Source: Lithodes maja (lineage: Eukaryota > Arthropoda > Malacostraca > Decapoda > Lithodidae). From it: a stretch of 64,000 nucleotides of DNA. This document shows positions 43,913-55,712 of the stretch, in pieces. The stretch spans positions 1 to 64,000 of the forward strand of contig JBAKBP010007103.1 in assembly GCA_037953745.1 (NCBI GenBank). Direction: 5' to 3'. Made by a program: the position numbers and the translations under genes. The notes under the pieces were generated by a model. The model did not search any database and was not told where the DNA came from. It worked only from the letters and a program-made list of their open reading frames with translations. Within the stretch, counting starts at the first letter, position 1; each line of letters starts with the position of its first letter.

Positions 43913-45695
43913 TGTGACGTTGACCACTCCGTTAGAACTGCATGGCTTGTCCTACAGTGACTCACTAGGATCGCCAGGGCAGTGGATGGGGCTACAGTTT
44001 ATGTATTAGAGTGTGCTTTACTTCATATGAAAGCTTGTGTCATGGGCAGTCCAGAAAGGCTCTTTGTTTTCGCCCATGTCAAGGCTTTATATATTTAATT
44101 GTAAAGTATATGTTTTATCATTAACTAGTAATGATGGGATCTGGGAGAGAGAGAGAGAGTAGAACAGAGTGAGAGGGGGCGCGCAGTGTTTTTTGTCCCG
44201 CTCGATGACGTCACGGCTGGCTGCCTCGCGGGGGTTGGTGGAGAGAGGCCCTTACCATGCTGCAAGCTCTTGCTAGTGGCTAGATTTACTTGTAACCGCT
44301 TTTTCCCACGCGGCTCGAGCTAGTGCGAGTATATATACAGTTCCTCGCCACTCTCTCCCTCAGATCTGGTTTCTAGAACACACCCATCTTTTTTCCCTTG
44401 CTATCTGTCCCCGCTCCGTACCTGATAATCTTTTCCTCTGCCTATCTCTCTCATTTTCCATATCTTTCACCACCTTTTATTAATATTATACCCCCTCTGG
44501 TTAACTCTGCAAAATCAGCTTCATGCTGGCCAGTTGTATTGTGTGTTAAGGTCTGATATAGCCTATGTATGTTAGTTGTTAAGATAAGTGGATCACGAAG
44601 CATTGGTTGGCTTTCATATTGCCGCTTCCTATAATTATTAGTGTTCTGCTGGATTAGATAATGCTAGACTAGGAGTCTGATATTATAGGTATTGTTTCCT
44701 ATGAGTGCTGGCTTCATTTAAAAGCGGCACGACATACCTGAGAACTGGAGTTGATTGAGTAAATTCTAGTCTGTGTGCCATTGAGAGTAGAGCATGCACG
44801 AATGAGGGCTTTTTGCCTATACCATTCTGCACTGTTCTAGTCTCGATTGTTTGTCTTTGAGGTACGCCAGGAGAATACTTCGGTATTAAGGTTTCTCAAG
44901 AGAGCTACCCTTCATTATAACGTAATATTTGACGCACAGACTTGAGATTTGCACTAGGCTATGCAGCATGCCATGCACACCAGTATCTCGTATCATTGAC
45001 TCTAGCTAGACTTTATCAGTCACAGTAGACATTAAGTATATTAACCTAATTACTCTTTTTATGCATACCCATTTATGATTACACAAGCATTTCACAGCCT
45101 AGTTTGATGTATTGAGACACAAACGACTTAAGCTCTTTTTGTTGATAGGAATACTGCATTGTCGTGGCGAATATTATTAGTGTTGTAGTGTTTAGGATAT
45201 TCTTGGCTCCGACGGTATTATATATTCTGCCTTTTTGTGTGCATGGCCTGCACGAGCATTGTTCCACTGCCTGCCTTTTTGGGTTCCATTTCCGATATGA
45301 GCATCTTTATAGCATCTAACATTTAAAGAAGATTCCTTGTTAGTGTTGAAGGACTTTAGTGCACTTTCTTTCATGCAGGTGTGCCTGACATTTATTGATT
45401 AAAGTAACGTAAGCTGTAACTTCCCTTACCACCTTACTTTGCATACCATAACCAAGCACCTTCGGTTATAGGTAGTAATAGGCTGTTTTCACATAACATT
45501 AAGCCTAGAGTAGACGCACATTTATTGAGAGTTTGATAGCCTATTATTGCATATAGAACTCTGTAGAGTATTTGTGTTCTTTGTTCACTGGGAATATACT
45601 TCAGAGGTTGGAGCTAGCGCTTTCCGTTGTAACATTTATGCCATTACTAGTCCAATGAATAAGAGCCCTGATATATTTGAACCCCAGTCGTAACA
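43913..45695 (+). repeat. Element C 3' LTR
   Basis: 1783 bp, same borders as the 5' LTR, followed by the AACT duplication. Confidence 0.92.
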
Positions 45696-45823
45696 AACTG
45701 AATTTGTAAGTTGTTTTAGAATGCTCTCCTTTTTTTTTTTTTTGCAAAAAGAAGCTTCCGCCTATACTCGTGTATCTGTGCGGAGTAAGTTGTGGTAGGT
45801 GTATTTGGCTGCACTGCTGAAAG

Positions 45824-46021
45824 TTATGGTTCAGGTATAGTATGGCCATCTACGGAGAGTTCTGGACTCCTCCGTTGTAACCTGTCACCATTAATTACTT
45901 CTACCTTGTTGGTGGTAGGGTCTCGAACCTCAAACTGGTTACCGGATGTTGTGTCCGTAACAACATAGGGTCCATTATACTTCGGCGAGAGCTTAGACAT
46001 TCTCGTCGGATCTAGGCACAT
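45824..46021 (-). pseudogene. pol: Element B integrase C-terminal domain
   Basis: MSKLSPKYNGPYVVTDTTSG then VEVINGDRLQRR is the chromodomain-free C-terminal part of a Gypsy-type integrase (PKYxGPY block). The frame ends shortly after. Upstream sequence is too damaged to read the DDE core. Confidence 0.6.
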
Positions 46022-49000
46022 TGCTTTGTGACCTACGTCAGGACAGTTTGGTATGTCCTTTTATGCTATTTCCTTATCATTTCAGTCCGGGATGTCTGTA
46101 AATGATCTCGGATTTACTGGTGGATCTTGCTGAAGAATTTGAAGTGTCTCATAGCATCTGATATGACTTGATAAGAATAATCTAGAGCAATATAGATTTC
46201 TGCATAGCTTAGCTGTTGCCAGAGTTTACGTCAGAATCTTGTCTTTACCCTCAGAAGCTAGTCTTTTATACCTGTCTGTAGGTTTTGGAAGACTCTTCAA
46301 GGTAATGTAAAGCCTTTTAGGTTTTCCTTTACTTCTAGATTATGTTTATGTTTACATGATGTTCCAAGATTTCAAAGATAGCTATGGTAGCTGAGGTACT
46401 TTGCAGTCAACTAGCCCAATTTAGAATGGGAGCTGTTGTGCAAACACATGCTTTCTCAAGTAAATATCACTCATTGATTCTTTCACATTGTGCTTGGTTG
46501 CCATCCTGTTTTCGGCGAGGATGTGCCTAGGAGAGGAATAGCGAACAAGTGAGTAATGTACGAGCTTGTTGGTAATTTGGTCTGTTGCATCCATCTTTAA
46601 GCAGGAATAGGACAAACTAGTCTGAAAGATTATATTCAACACAAACCAGCTGGTACTGCATACATCTGGAGTGTCAAATGGATGTGAAGCCTTCGGGTAT
46701 TCCAGGAGTGTCACAGGTTATCTTTTGGCAAAGTGTTGTTTACTATCCTTCTTAATAGTTTTCCAGTAGTACTTCTACCTATCGGCCTCAAGAATTGTTT
46801 CCTGTCTGCACATATGAACTGTCCACACCTGTTGGTACAGTTGCTGCACTAGGTAACAAATTGATGGCATCTTGATGTTTCGGGAGTACTACTATCTTAT
46901 CTGGAATGACATGTACAAGGCTGTAAGTGTTGTTGTCAACGGGAAGAGCCCAACCAGAAGTTCTTAGTGCAATCTTAACTGCAACGAACTTGGTTTCTGG
47001 AAAATACATCATCTTCTCCAATTCCAGAAATAGCTTACTTATTAGATATGTAGTGGTTCAAATCTTGCTCGTCTTTCACTTGGCTTCTTTTTAGGTCGGT
47101 AACGAGAACACCGGGGCAACTTGCACAATCCTGGAGAGTGCGTTGGCTGCTACGTTAGCTCTTACCCATAATACTAGAAGATACCGGTTAATCCTGGTGA
47201 CTCCGCGGCAACTTCAGCAAATCCACTGATACAGTGTCGAATGGAAGTGAAGGCGTTGGATAATCCAAGATTGGTGCGGTTCCATCACGTGTCGGGTTAG
47301 CTGTAGGAATGTCTCTTACCACCGCTTTAGTCTGCCAGTGAGAAGTTATCACCTTTGAGTACCTTCTTGTCCTTGCCTGTCTGTCTGAGTAGAGGTCGAA
47401 GGAAGGCTCAAGGCTAATATTTCACGAAGGTTACGACTCCCAAGATGTTACAAGGGTTAACCTTTCTGTTTTGTGATATCTAGTCTCTACGTTTATTCAA
47501 CACTTTCCTTATGTAACCAATGACTTGCATCTTGACTATGTCACTTGGCATTTTGAATGTTGTATGGAGCTCTTGTGAGAAGAGTTGTGTGTACGAGTGT
47601 GAATGTTGAACATGTTTTGACTGGAATTTAGGCAAGCATTTGGATGAGCTCTGCCTCTTAAGACTTGGAAACATCTTATTACTATTCTAACCTTAAGTTT
47701 GTATTTTAAGTGCGACTTTAGAAAGGTAAATAACTAGACAGATCATACTATTCGATGAGAATCCTTTCTGCTCAACTCGAGATTGGCTTACTTGGACATC
47801 TCAGATACTGATCGTGAATGTACAGTCAAGTCTTCTGGTGTCTATCCATGAGGTGATGGAGTTCCACTTAAGAAAAACTTAGACTTTTGAGTTACTTTGA
47901 AAAACTTTATTCCCCTTATTCCTATGTCGTGTAGGAGTTCTGATGGATCAGACTGTGGGAAGTAATTCCTTAACTTGGCTAGAATATGCTGTGTGGTTGT
48001 CTTTGTGGCGATCAACCACCTAAATTGTCTTGTTCTTGGTTACCAATCGGGTTGGTGACAACCAAAGGAAGAACGTGTGTTTTAGACTTACCTAGGATTA
48101 CTTTGAGGGATATGTAGTGCTTTGGTTAAATTCTTTAGTGTTGTTAGTCGTATACTGCGGAAGGCGACTACAATCCTAAGTCTAGGTCTTCGTAGCTTCA
48201 GGAGAATGTTTACTTATGCGCTGAAAATACCTGAGTAGATGCGCAAGTCATTCTATAACTCTACGGCAGTTCATATCCTCTACAGGGTTGCCTGCAGGAT
48301 GTGTTAGTACAAAATGGATCTGGATGCCGTTGGTAATGTACTTACTTGTGCTGTAAAAGGTCTTTCCACATCGGCTATAACTTTCGGGTAGTGTTCTGGA
48401 AGGCATACCCTATTTCTCTCACAATTCCATTCTCTTCCGGATACTACTAAGGGAAACTATCCATGAAACCCAATTGGAAGGTGTGCACCTTCTTTAGTAC
48501 GAATCCTTCTGAGCTGTGGATATGAGCGAGAGTAATCTTAGTTTGCAATATGGCTCTTGATCCTAGCACTCTTAGGATCTTGCAGGTGAAACTGGTCATG
48601 CTTGTTGACACAGTCGCTGCTATAATGATCGAATGCAGGAAAGAACGCGTAATGCGTGTTGTGTATGTACTTCGAGAGTGTTGACCCAACTGAGACTTAT
48701 ACACCATCGACTTGGAAAAGCTTCCAAGGATGCGTAAACTAACTGCCCATGCTTGTTGGAACAGCTGTTACTAAATCGGTGCTGGGGATAAATCAGATCG
48801 AACACAGTACTGAGTACCGGAACAACTATGGGTGAAGCTTAATCTGTGAGACTTCATGTTGATGTGGTTATCCTTCAGATTCAGTATGTCTTGGACATAG
48901 ATGATTTGTGCTTGTGCGGAACCTTTCTTTGCTTATGTGCTTCTGCTACGCAAACTATTTGTGAGTTTCGTAGGAGACCTGTGTCAAAAGGTGTCTACCG

Positions 49001-49269
49001 CCACAAGAATGTATTGGGGACTACGTGTGGGACCTTGGTGTGAGGCTTAATCCACCACGTAAAACTGGCTTAGTCACGTATAACCTTAGTGTAAGGTGTT
49101 GATTGTGACACAAAATGTCGACCGTGGAGGGGTCTCGTTCTCTGCAACTCAGGGGAGTTTGTACTGCAGAGGGTCTGCCAATTTTAGTCTTGGAACTAAA
49201 GGATCTGACACGCTGGTAGGGACCAGAATCGCGAAGGAGGCGACTTATCTCTTGGTCTACTCGGGGTGT
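46022..49269 (-). pseudogene. pol: Element B decayed pol region
   Basis: Frames are short in all six readings. One sure trace is at 47160-47105 on the minus strand: ANVAANALSRIVQVAP, the end of RNase H (usually NVAADALSRI, with Asp changed to Asn here). It lies upstream of the integrase C-terminus, giving the canonical RT-RNase H-integrase order. A longer open stretch at about 48040-47870 (LAKLRNYFPQSDPSELLHDI) is not recognised. I could not find RT palm motifs by eye. Confidence 0.45.
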
Positions 49270-50289
49270 CTACACGAGGGCAGTAATTTGTGTCGTGTCC
49301 ATACAGAGTTTCACAAACGATGCAGTATCACCTTCGTGCAGGTCTTTCTCGATGCTTTTGGCGAGGATTTCGTTGTGGTTTTCCTGCCCTACGAGGTTTT
49401 GTATGCACTCGGGATTTGCGTTGTGACTTTTGTTTCCACTGTGGGAGTAACTGTGGATGGCGTTTCCAGCAATTTGTTCTTGTATGACCAACTTTATGGC
49501 AGTGGCCACACTTCTTAGGAATTGTACCAGTTCTTCTCGGAGGCGAAGGCGTCGGACTAGGTCTGCGATTCGCCCCGCAAGAGTGGTTTCTCCTTGCATT
49601 ATGATTGCAGTATACTGTCTGTGATACTGTCACTATCTCACAAGCTCTTCTTGGATTGGCAAGAGGAATTAACTCGGGGTCTGGTCTACGAGCTCTTCTT
49701 GGCTTGACAAGAGTAATTTGCTCGGGCTTTTTGTTGGGGTGGAGCCTTGGCACCAACTTGAGAAGAGATGCGGGACAGTCTCTGCTGTAGCGCCTGGAAT
49801 CTCGGGAGCTGGGTCCGACGAGGTCTCAGAAGCAGTATCTGTGTCCGCAGCAATGCTCGCATCAGTGTCCGAAGCTGACTCCGGGGACTCCGGGATAATC
49901 TCTAAACTTGGATTAGACCTTGGAGTTTGGTTAGCGACTGGGGTGATGGATTTCCTTGATTGGTGACCATCGTGACTTTCAGTGCTAGCGAAGTTTGCGA
50001 GTTTTACCCAAAAATCCTCGTAGCTTGATGTCTGAAATGGAGTGGTTGCTTGAGCGAGGTCGATAGCAGTTCCTGGTTTCAGATGTAACTGGACAAAGGC
50101 AATTTTGTATACGGCCTTTTTGATGTTTCGGGATTTCATGTACTCGTCTATTCTGTGTAGGAAAGAAAACGGTCCAGCTGGGTAGTTATGACAATTCTTC
50201 CGAGAAAACATAGGCAAGTGGACTGTAAGCTGTGTCTGAGCATCCACATGAGGACTGCCTTTGGCTGTAGCTATAGTGATAGCTGTCAT
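49270..50289 (-). pseudogene. gag: Element B gag with zinc knuckle
   Basis: The start at 50289 (MTAITIATAKG) lies next to a short GCTGTAGCT-type repeat (50276-50335). The first 100 residues (LPMFSRKNCHNYPAGPFSFL, HRIDEYMKSRNIKKAVYKIA) look like a capsid N-terminal region. Next comes an acidic Ser/Asp/Thr-rich linker, then a basic segment with a CCHC knuckle CGHCHKVGHTRTNC (about 49520-49480). Two or more frameshifts (near 49680 and 49590) break it. I cannot name the Gypsy lineage. Confidence 0.6.
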
Positions 50290-51164
50290 AGCTGTAGCGG
50301 GAGCTGTAGCTGTAGTTGTAGCTGTGATAGCTGTGAGTGTACTAAGTTCTTCTGAAAACTTCTCTACACTTGCCTCTATCTAACTTACCCTAGTCCTGGA
50401 AATTTATAAATATTAAACTTACCTTTGAAATGCAGGTGTTGTACACTAGTCTTTGTACAAATATTTAAAGTGTCGGACGTTCGTAGGGGAAAAATTCTGA
50501 TAAGTGCATGGCACAGTCTCAGAATAATATAACCTTGGTGCCTGGGCGACACGAAGGGCCTTATATTTTATGTGTAAATATTGTTAGAAGTTCGCTTGCG
50601 CTAAGGATGTATCAGGGTGGCCCGATGTCTCCTTGAAAAAGTTAGCTAGTCTTTCAGTCAAGTCGTCAATGTAAGAATCCAGTTTTGTCCCTACTTCTTT
50701 TCTCAACTCTGTGTCTGACTGGGGCTCAAACTTCTATTCCTTAAATTCCACTTTAAATTCAAGAAAATTTTACAAGCATTGAAACATAATCCCCACCTGA
50801 AATTCTGAAATGACGTAACATTCAAGGTCACTAGCATAGAATATAGGTCGTAGGAGTTTCACTTTAACGTCACACCTCTATCCAAGTTGAAGGATGAATT
50901 GATGTTAGTTAGATTATGAGTTCAGCAAAACAAAATTATACAAGGAAGTTTAGGAAAATTCAAGTTAGCAAGGCACTGTATAGGGATACTCTCTTACTAA
51001 GAAATTCAGATTAGTAAGGCACTATAGGGATACCCTATTCTCTTAATAAGCAATTGAAAAAGACACACACAACACGAAATAACAGAAAGAAGGGTTTGAT
51101 CACTGTTAGAAAACCTCTTATTATTGTACTGTTACTGCAAATAAAATATATTACTGTGAGACCT
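50290..51164 (-). other. Element B leader, gag-proximal part
   Basis: Noncoding. It has a GCTGTAGCT-like minisatellite at 50276-50335 and a diverged 45-bp tandem duplication at about 50955-51050 (GTTAGCAAGGCACTGTATAG, ATTAGTAAGGCACTATAGGG). It ends at the RTE target duplication GAGACCT. Confidence 0.5.
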
Positions 51165-54100
51165 GTGGTGGGCTGACCCTTTGTCAGAGTGAGGGTTGGT
51201 GTCCTCTACTTCCCATAGCCCCTTCTATCTTTTTCTCCTTCTGCATCTCTAATTTTTTTTCAAATGGCGTAGGGATGCGGCGACCCCAACGCCCGCCACT
51301 TTCTGGTGCAGGTAGCCTCCTCTGTGGTGGAGGGGTGAGAAATTTCCACCACCGCTTTTCTCCAGCGAGACGTAGAAGTCGGCTAAAGGGGATCGGGGGC
51401 GGGGGGCCTGGTATCCTTCTCCCCTTAAATAAATCTACCAAAAAAACGAGACAGAGATAGGGGCGAGGGAATGCGTTCGTGGTCCCGGACCCTAAGAATA
51501 GGAGCTTTGAATGTGCGTGGATGTAGTACGAATGAGAAGCGAGAGGATATTGGAAGGTTATTTGAAAGAAGGATGTATGATGTCCTTGCACTGAATGAAA
51601 CAAAGATGAAAGGAGAGGGAGAAGTGGATTTTGGAAACGTGATAGGTAGAAAGTCTGGAGTAGACGAGGGAGTCAGGGGGAAAGAAGGAGTGGCTATTAT
51701 TGTGAAGGAGGAGTTGAGAGAGTTTATAAAAGAGTGGAAAGAGGTGTCATCAAGGCTAATGTGGGTGAGAATGCGGTTTAAGGGTGAAAGGTGGGTTTTT
51801 GTAAGTGCGTATGGACCAGGAAGTGAAAGAGAGTTAGACGAGGTAGAGGGTTTCTGGGAGGATTTGAGAGATTGTCTACAAGGGTTTGATGAAAATGAAA
51901 ATGTTATAGTTTTAGGGGACCTAAATGCTAGGGTAGGAAATGAGCCTGTTGAGGGAGTCATCGGTAGTTTTGGTGTGGATGGTGTAAACGAGAGTGGAGA
52001 AAGACTGAAAAATGTATGTGAAGAGTGTAGATTGAGTGTAGGTAATACGTTCTTCAAAAAAAGGCGTATACACAAGTACACCTGGCATAGACTTGTGAGG
52101 GGAGAGATTGTAGAGAGGGCATTGATGGATTATGTGCTGGTGACAAGGGAAAGATTGTGTAGACTGCTGGATGTGAATGTGATGAGAGGTGAGGCGGAGG
52201 GTATGTCAGATCATTACCTGGTGGAGGGAAAGCTAAGAGTTAAGAGTTACAGGAGAATAAGAGACAAGCGTGAAGTAAGAGAGGTAATAAAAGTTAGTGA
52301 GTTAGAGAAGAGTGAAAAAGAGAGGGAGTACAAGGAAAGACTAAATGAAAAGTGGATGGAAGTGAGAGAGATGGAAGAGAGAGAAGTAGAGGTTGAATGG
52401 CAACAGTTTAAGGAAGGAGTGAAAGCAAGTGCAGAGGTAGTATGCGGCAAAAGGAAAGTAGGAGGCAGAGGTATCAGGAAGGGAAGCGAGTGGTGGAATG
52501 ATACGGTGAGAAAGGCAGTTGAGGAGAAGAGACAGTGTTTTGAGAGGGTTTTACAGGATGGTAGTGTTGAGGTATGGGAGAGGTACAAGGAGAAAAGGAG
52601 AGAGGCAAAACGGAAAATTAGAGAAGCAAAAAAAGATGCAAACGAAAGGTGGGGCCAAAGGCTGAGTGAGAATTTTGAAGAACGAAAGAAGATGTTCTGG
52701 AAGGAGGTAAATAAAGTAAGGAAAGAAGGACAAAAGAGGGAAGAGTCAGTGAAAGATGAAAATGGAGAATTACTAGTGGAACCAGTTGAAGTGAGGAAAA
52801 GATATGCTGAGTATTTTGAATCTTTGTTAAATACAAGAGATGGAAGAGAAGCAGTGATTGAAGCAGAGGTGGATGGAGATAGGTTACCCAGGCCACCCAG
52901 GTGGCAGGGAATGAATGAAAGGATTGAGGAAAATGAGGTGAAAGAAGCAGTGAAACAAATGAGAGCGGGAAAAGCAGAAGGTTTGGATGGTATTGCTGTG
53001 GAGTGTATAAAGAAGGGTGGAGATGTGATAATAGATTGGTTGGTGAGACTTTTCAATGTGTGCTTTGTTGTGTCAATGGTACCAATAGACTGGAAGAGTG
53101 CATGTATTGTGCCGTTGTACAAGGGGAAGGGAGATCGGCAGGAGTGTTCAAGTTATAGAGGTATTAGTTTATTGTCAGTGGTTGGAAAGCTGTATGGCAG
53201 GGTGTTGATAGAGAGGATAATAAAGTGTACGGAAGTTGCAATAGGAGAAGAACAGTGCGGTTTTAGGAGGGGAAGAGGGTGCGTGGATCAGATGTTTGCA
53301 GTAAGACAGTTATGCGAGAAGTATTTAGAGAAGCATAAGGAGATATTTTGGGCTTTTATGGACTTGGAAAAAGCATATGATCGTGTGGACCGTGAAGCAA
53401 TGTGGAAGGTGTTAAGGATTTATGAAATAGGAGGAAATTTGTTAGAAGCAGTTAAGAGTTTTTATGAAGGGAGCAGAGCATGTGTGAGAGTAGGAAATGG
53501 TGAGTTGAGTGAATGGTTTGAGGTAAAGGTAGGTTTGCGACAGGGTTGTGTAATGTCACCATGGCTGTTTAATATGTTTATGGATGGTGTGGTGAGGGAG
53601 GTGAAAAGGAGAACTATGGGAAGAGGATTGGGTTTAGTAGGAAAGAATGGTAGAGATTGGGAGTTGAATCAGTTGCTGTTCGCTGATGACACAGCATTGG
53701 TGGCGGATTCTGATGAGAAACTGCAGCGGGTAGTCAAAGAGTTTGGTGTGGTTTGTGGAAGGAGGAAACTGAAGGTGAACGTCAATAAAAGTAAAGTAAT
53801 GGTGTGTAATAGGGGAGAGCATAGGGTGAATCTAGATGTGAGGCTGGATGGGGAAATATTGGAACAAGTAGAGTGTTTTAAATATCTAGGAGGAATGATA
53901 AGCAGGAGTGGAGGTATGGAAATGGAGGTAAAACAGAGAGTGTGTGAAGGAAGGAAGGTTTTCGGAGCAATGGGAAGTATGTGGAAGACGAGAAATCTCG
54001 GAGTGAAAGTAAAAAGTGCACTGTATCAAGGAATTGTTGTGCCAACAGTGATGTATGGGGCTGAGACATGGACTCTGAAGAAAAAGGAGAAAAGAGGGCT

Positions 54101-54837
54101 GGATGTGATGGAGATGAGCTGCTTGAGGAGTATGTGTGGAGTTACTCGTAGAGACAGATTGAGGAATGAAGAGATACGTAGGAGAGTGGGGCAGCAGGAA
54201 CATTTGTCAGCCAGAGTGGACAGAAGGGTGCTGAGCTGGTATGGTCATGTTGAACGAATGGGAAATGAAAGGCTTACAAAGAGAATATGTGAGTCAGGTA
54301 CAAGGGGAGATAGAAGGGCAGGAAGACCCCCATTGAGATGGAGAGACTGTGTAAGAAAGGCTTTGGATGATAGAGGAATGACTATAGATCAGGCAGGGGA
54401 AGTGGTGGTGGACAGGAGTGAATGGAGAATGCTTGTGAATAGTTGAGTGAACACGTGGTCATTTGGAGTAAGGGGTCGGGCGCAAGTTCGACTAGATAAT
54501 AGTCCATCAGGCGCCTGGCCCGGGGGGACGATTAATATGAAGGGTGTGCCTGGAAGTGTGGTGGGAGGGCTTGTGGCTTTGGCTCCGCTGCATGTCTGCC
54601 TGCCGAGATCGGAACCTCTCCGGGTGGTCAGGGGCTGGGGGAGTGCTGGAGCGACCTTGGTAACCCTGGTCTCTGGGTCTTCTCCTGGGTGACCTGGATG
54701 TGTGTGAGTTTGTGTTTTTATCTGTGTTTATTTTTTGTTTTATGTTGTTTTTGTGTTTTCCCTGTTCTTGCTCTGTCTTGAGTCGGCTACCCCCAAAATG
54801 GGGATTGGGCCTGAGCATATAGATAGATAGATAGATA
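51165..54837 (+). mobile_element. RTE-clade LINE, apparently full length and intact
   Basis: A 5' UTR of about 300 bp, a single ORF (51471-54446), a 3' UTR of about 370 bp and a (GATA)n tail (54820-54837). The candidate 7-bp target duplication is GAGACCT (51158-51164, 54838-54844). A single ORF with EN and RT, a short 3' UTR and a microsatellite tail are typical of RTE. The exact 5' border rests on that short duplication. Confidence 0.85.
51471..54446 (+). CDS. RTE ORF: apurinic-like endonuclease and reverse transcriptase, intact
   Basis: 991 codons without stop or frameshift. Start chosen at 51471 because MRSWSRTLRIGALNVRG places the first endonuclease motif (NVRG) about 14 residues in, as expected. 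Endonuclease: LALNETKMKG, FVSAYGPGS, VIVLGDLNARVG (near residue 150), LMDYVLV and EGMSDHYLVEGK (SDH near 246). After a long basic linker (280-440) RT follows: VPLYKGKGDRQECSSYRGIS, EEQCGFRRGRGCVDQMFAV, WAFMDLEKAYDRVDREAMWK, GLRQGCVMSPWLFNMFMDG, the catalytic FADD (737-740) and CFKYLGGMISRSG. The C-terminal region has LSWYGHVERMGNERLTKR. All catalytic residues I can check are present, so this copy may be active. It sits in the leader of element B. Confidence 0.93.
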   Translation: MRSWSRTLRIGALNVRGCSTNEKREDIGRLFERRMYDVLALNETKMKGEGEVDFGNVIGRKSGVDEGVRGKEGVAIIVKEELREFIKEWKEVSSRLMWVRMRFKGERWVFVSAYGPGSERELDEVEGFWEDLRDCLQGFDENENVIVLGDLNARVGNEPVEGVIGSFGVDGVNESGERLKNVCEECRLSVGNTFFKKRRIHKYTWHRLVRGEIVERALMDYVLVTRERLCRLLDVNVMRGEAEGMSDHYLVEGKLRVKSYRRIRDKREVREVIKVSELEKSEKEREYKERLNEKWMEVREMEEREVEVEWQQFKEGVKASAEVVCGKRKVGGRGIRKGSEWWNDTVRKAVEEKRQCFERVLQDGSVEVWERYKEKRREAKRKIREAKKDANERWGQRLSENFEERKKMFWKEVNKVRKEGQKREESVKDENGELLVEPVEVRKRYAEYFESLLNTRDGREAVIEAEVDGDRLPRPPRWQGMNERIEENEVKEAVKQMRAGKAEGLDGIAVECIKKGGDVIIDWLVRLFNVCFVVSMVPIDWKSACIVPLYKGKGDRQECSSYRGISLLSVVGKLYGRVLIERIIKCTEVAIGEEQCGFRRGRGCVDQMFAVRQLCEKYLEKHKEIFWAFMDLEKAYDRVDREAMWKVLRIYEIGGNLLEAVKSFYEGSRACVRVGNGELSEWFEVKVGLRQGCVMSPWLFNMFMDGVVREVKRRTMGRGLGLVGKNGRDWELNQLLFADDTALVADSDEKLQRVVKEFGVVCGRRKLKVNVNKSKVMVCNRGEHRVNLDVRLDGEILEQVECFKYLGGMISRSGGMEMEVKQRVCEGRKVFGAMGSMWKTRNLGVKVKSALYQGIVVPTVMYGAETWTLKKKEKRGLDVMEMSCLRSMCGVTRRDRLRNEEIRRRVGQQEHLSARVDRRVLSWYGHVERMGNERLTKRICESGTRGDRRAGRPPLRWRDCVRKALDDRGMTIDQAGEVVVDRSEWRMLVNS

Positions 54838-54844
54838 GAGACCT

Positions 54845-55712
54845 TTAAATGTAAAACGTCTAAGGGCGAACTATTTAAGGAAGTAATTATATGTTCTCTT
54901 AGTGTGAGATTAAAGTTCTTGAAACAATACTTGAATTGACTAAACCGAAAATATGGTTAAAAATGTACGTACAGTACAGTAACACTTCAAAATTCGTTAA
55001 GTAATTAGTAGTTAGATATCAAGAAAAATAATTCACTGTGGCATTGCTGTGTTGTAAGTTTACTATTAGGCTATTAATCCACTAGTATTATTAAGTGTGT
55101 ATTGCAGTGTTACACTAATCACTAACCTAATACAATAATTGGTACTGCTTGTAGGTTGTGTTGCTTGAAGACTTCTATTAGCTGTGTTGATTGAAGAACG
55201 TGTGAAATATCCGTAGAGTGATTTTATTCTAGGCCGCTCTTTCTTTCCCTTCTCTGCTGTGACGTCACCGCCACGTCAGACCTTGAAGAGCGCGTGAGCT
55301 GAGGGGTGAGTAGGGTGACTCAGTGAGTGACTCGGGTGAGTCAGTGGGTGACTCAGGTGAGTCAGTGGGGTGAGTCTGGTGAGAGTTTGCCTGCTGATGC
55401 GCGGTGTCTAGTGGGGAGTGTCTGGTCAGCGATTATTGTAGCTAACGTCTGTAATCTACTCCTCCAGTACCACTTCACTCTGATATTCACTGTACATCTT
55501 TCTTCACTGAATACTTTTGTCTTTGTACACTACTTTTTCTTCTGTTATTTCCTTTTTGCTCATGTATTATATATTGTCTATAGTTGTTTTTCTAGGTTGC
55601 TATGCGGTTATTTAGTGTCTAATTAGTTGTTCTTCGGAGGCTTATTATTTTACTTTAATGGTTCGTTTTACTTTAGGGGTTAATCGTATCCCTTTTACGC
55701 TGCCAACCAACA
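54845..55712 (-). other. Element B leader, LTR-proximal part
   Basis: Noncoding. TGACGTCACCGCCACGTCAG at 55259-55278 contains a CRE-like TGACGTCA. A tandem repeat based on GGTGAGTCAGTGGGTGACTC spans about 55311-55382. The two parts of the leader (50290-51164 and this one) join at the RTE target site. Confidence 0.5.
55691..55708 (-). other. Element B candidate primer-binding site
   Basis: On the minus strand the LTR ends CCCGCTACA (55713) and continues TGT then TGGTTGGCAGCGTAAAAG. TGG a few bases from the LTR fits a tRNA 3' end, but I cannot assign the tRNA. Confidence 0.4.

Larger units (their letters stand above)
37913..45695 (+). mobile_element. Element C: Gmr1-like LTR retrotransposon, complete but lacking RT
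   Basis: A 7783-bp element with LTRs at 37913-39703 and 43913-45695, primer site at 39706, G-run polypurine tract at 43905-43912, and 4-bp target duplication AACT (37909-37912, 45696-45699). The single internal reading frame (39921-43436) holds gag, zinc knuckle, protease, integrase pieces and RNase H in that order. RT palm and fingers are absent. LTRs differ by roughly 20 substitutions and two short indels over 1.79 kb, so insertion was recent. It lies antisense in the 3' part of element B. Confidence 0.88.

Noticed and set aside
45079..45374. Small minus-strand frames duplicated at 39087-39382
   Set aside because: They lie inside the two LTRs of element C and are identical because the LTRs are.
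51425..52081. Long minus-strand frames opposite the RTE ORF (also 52247-53122 and 53878-54203)
   Set aside because: Antisense shadows of the intact 991-codon RTE ORF; Ser/Leu/Phe-rich with no motifs.
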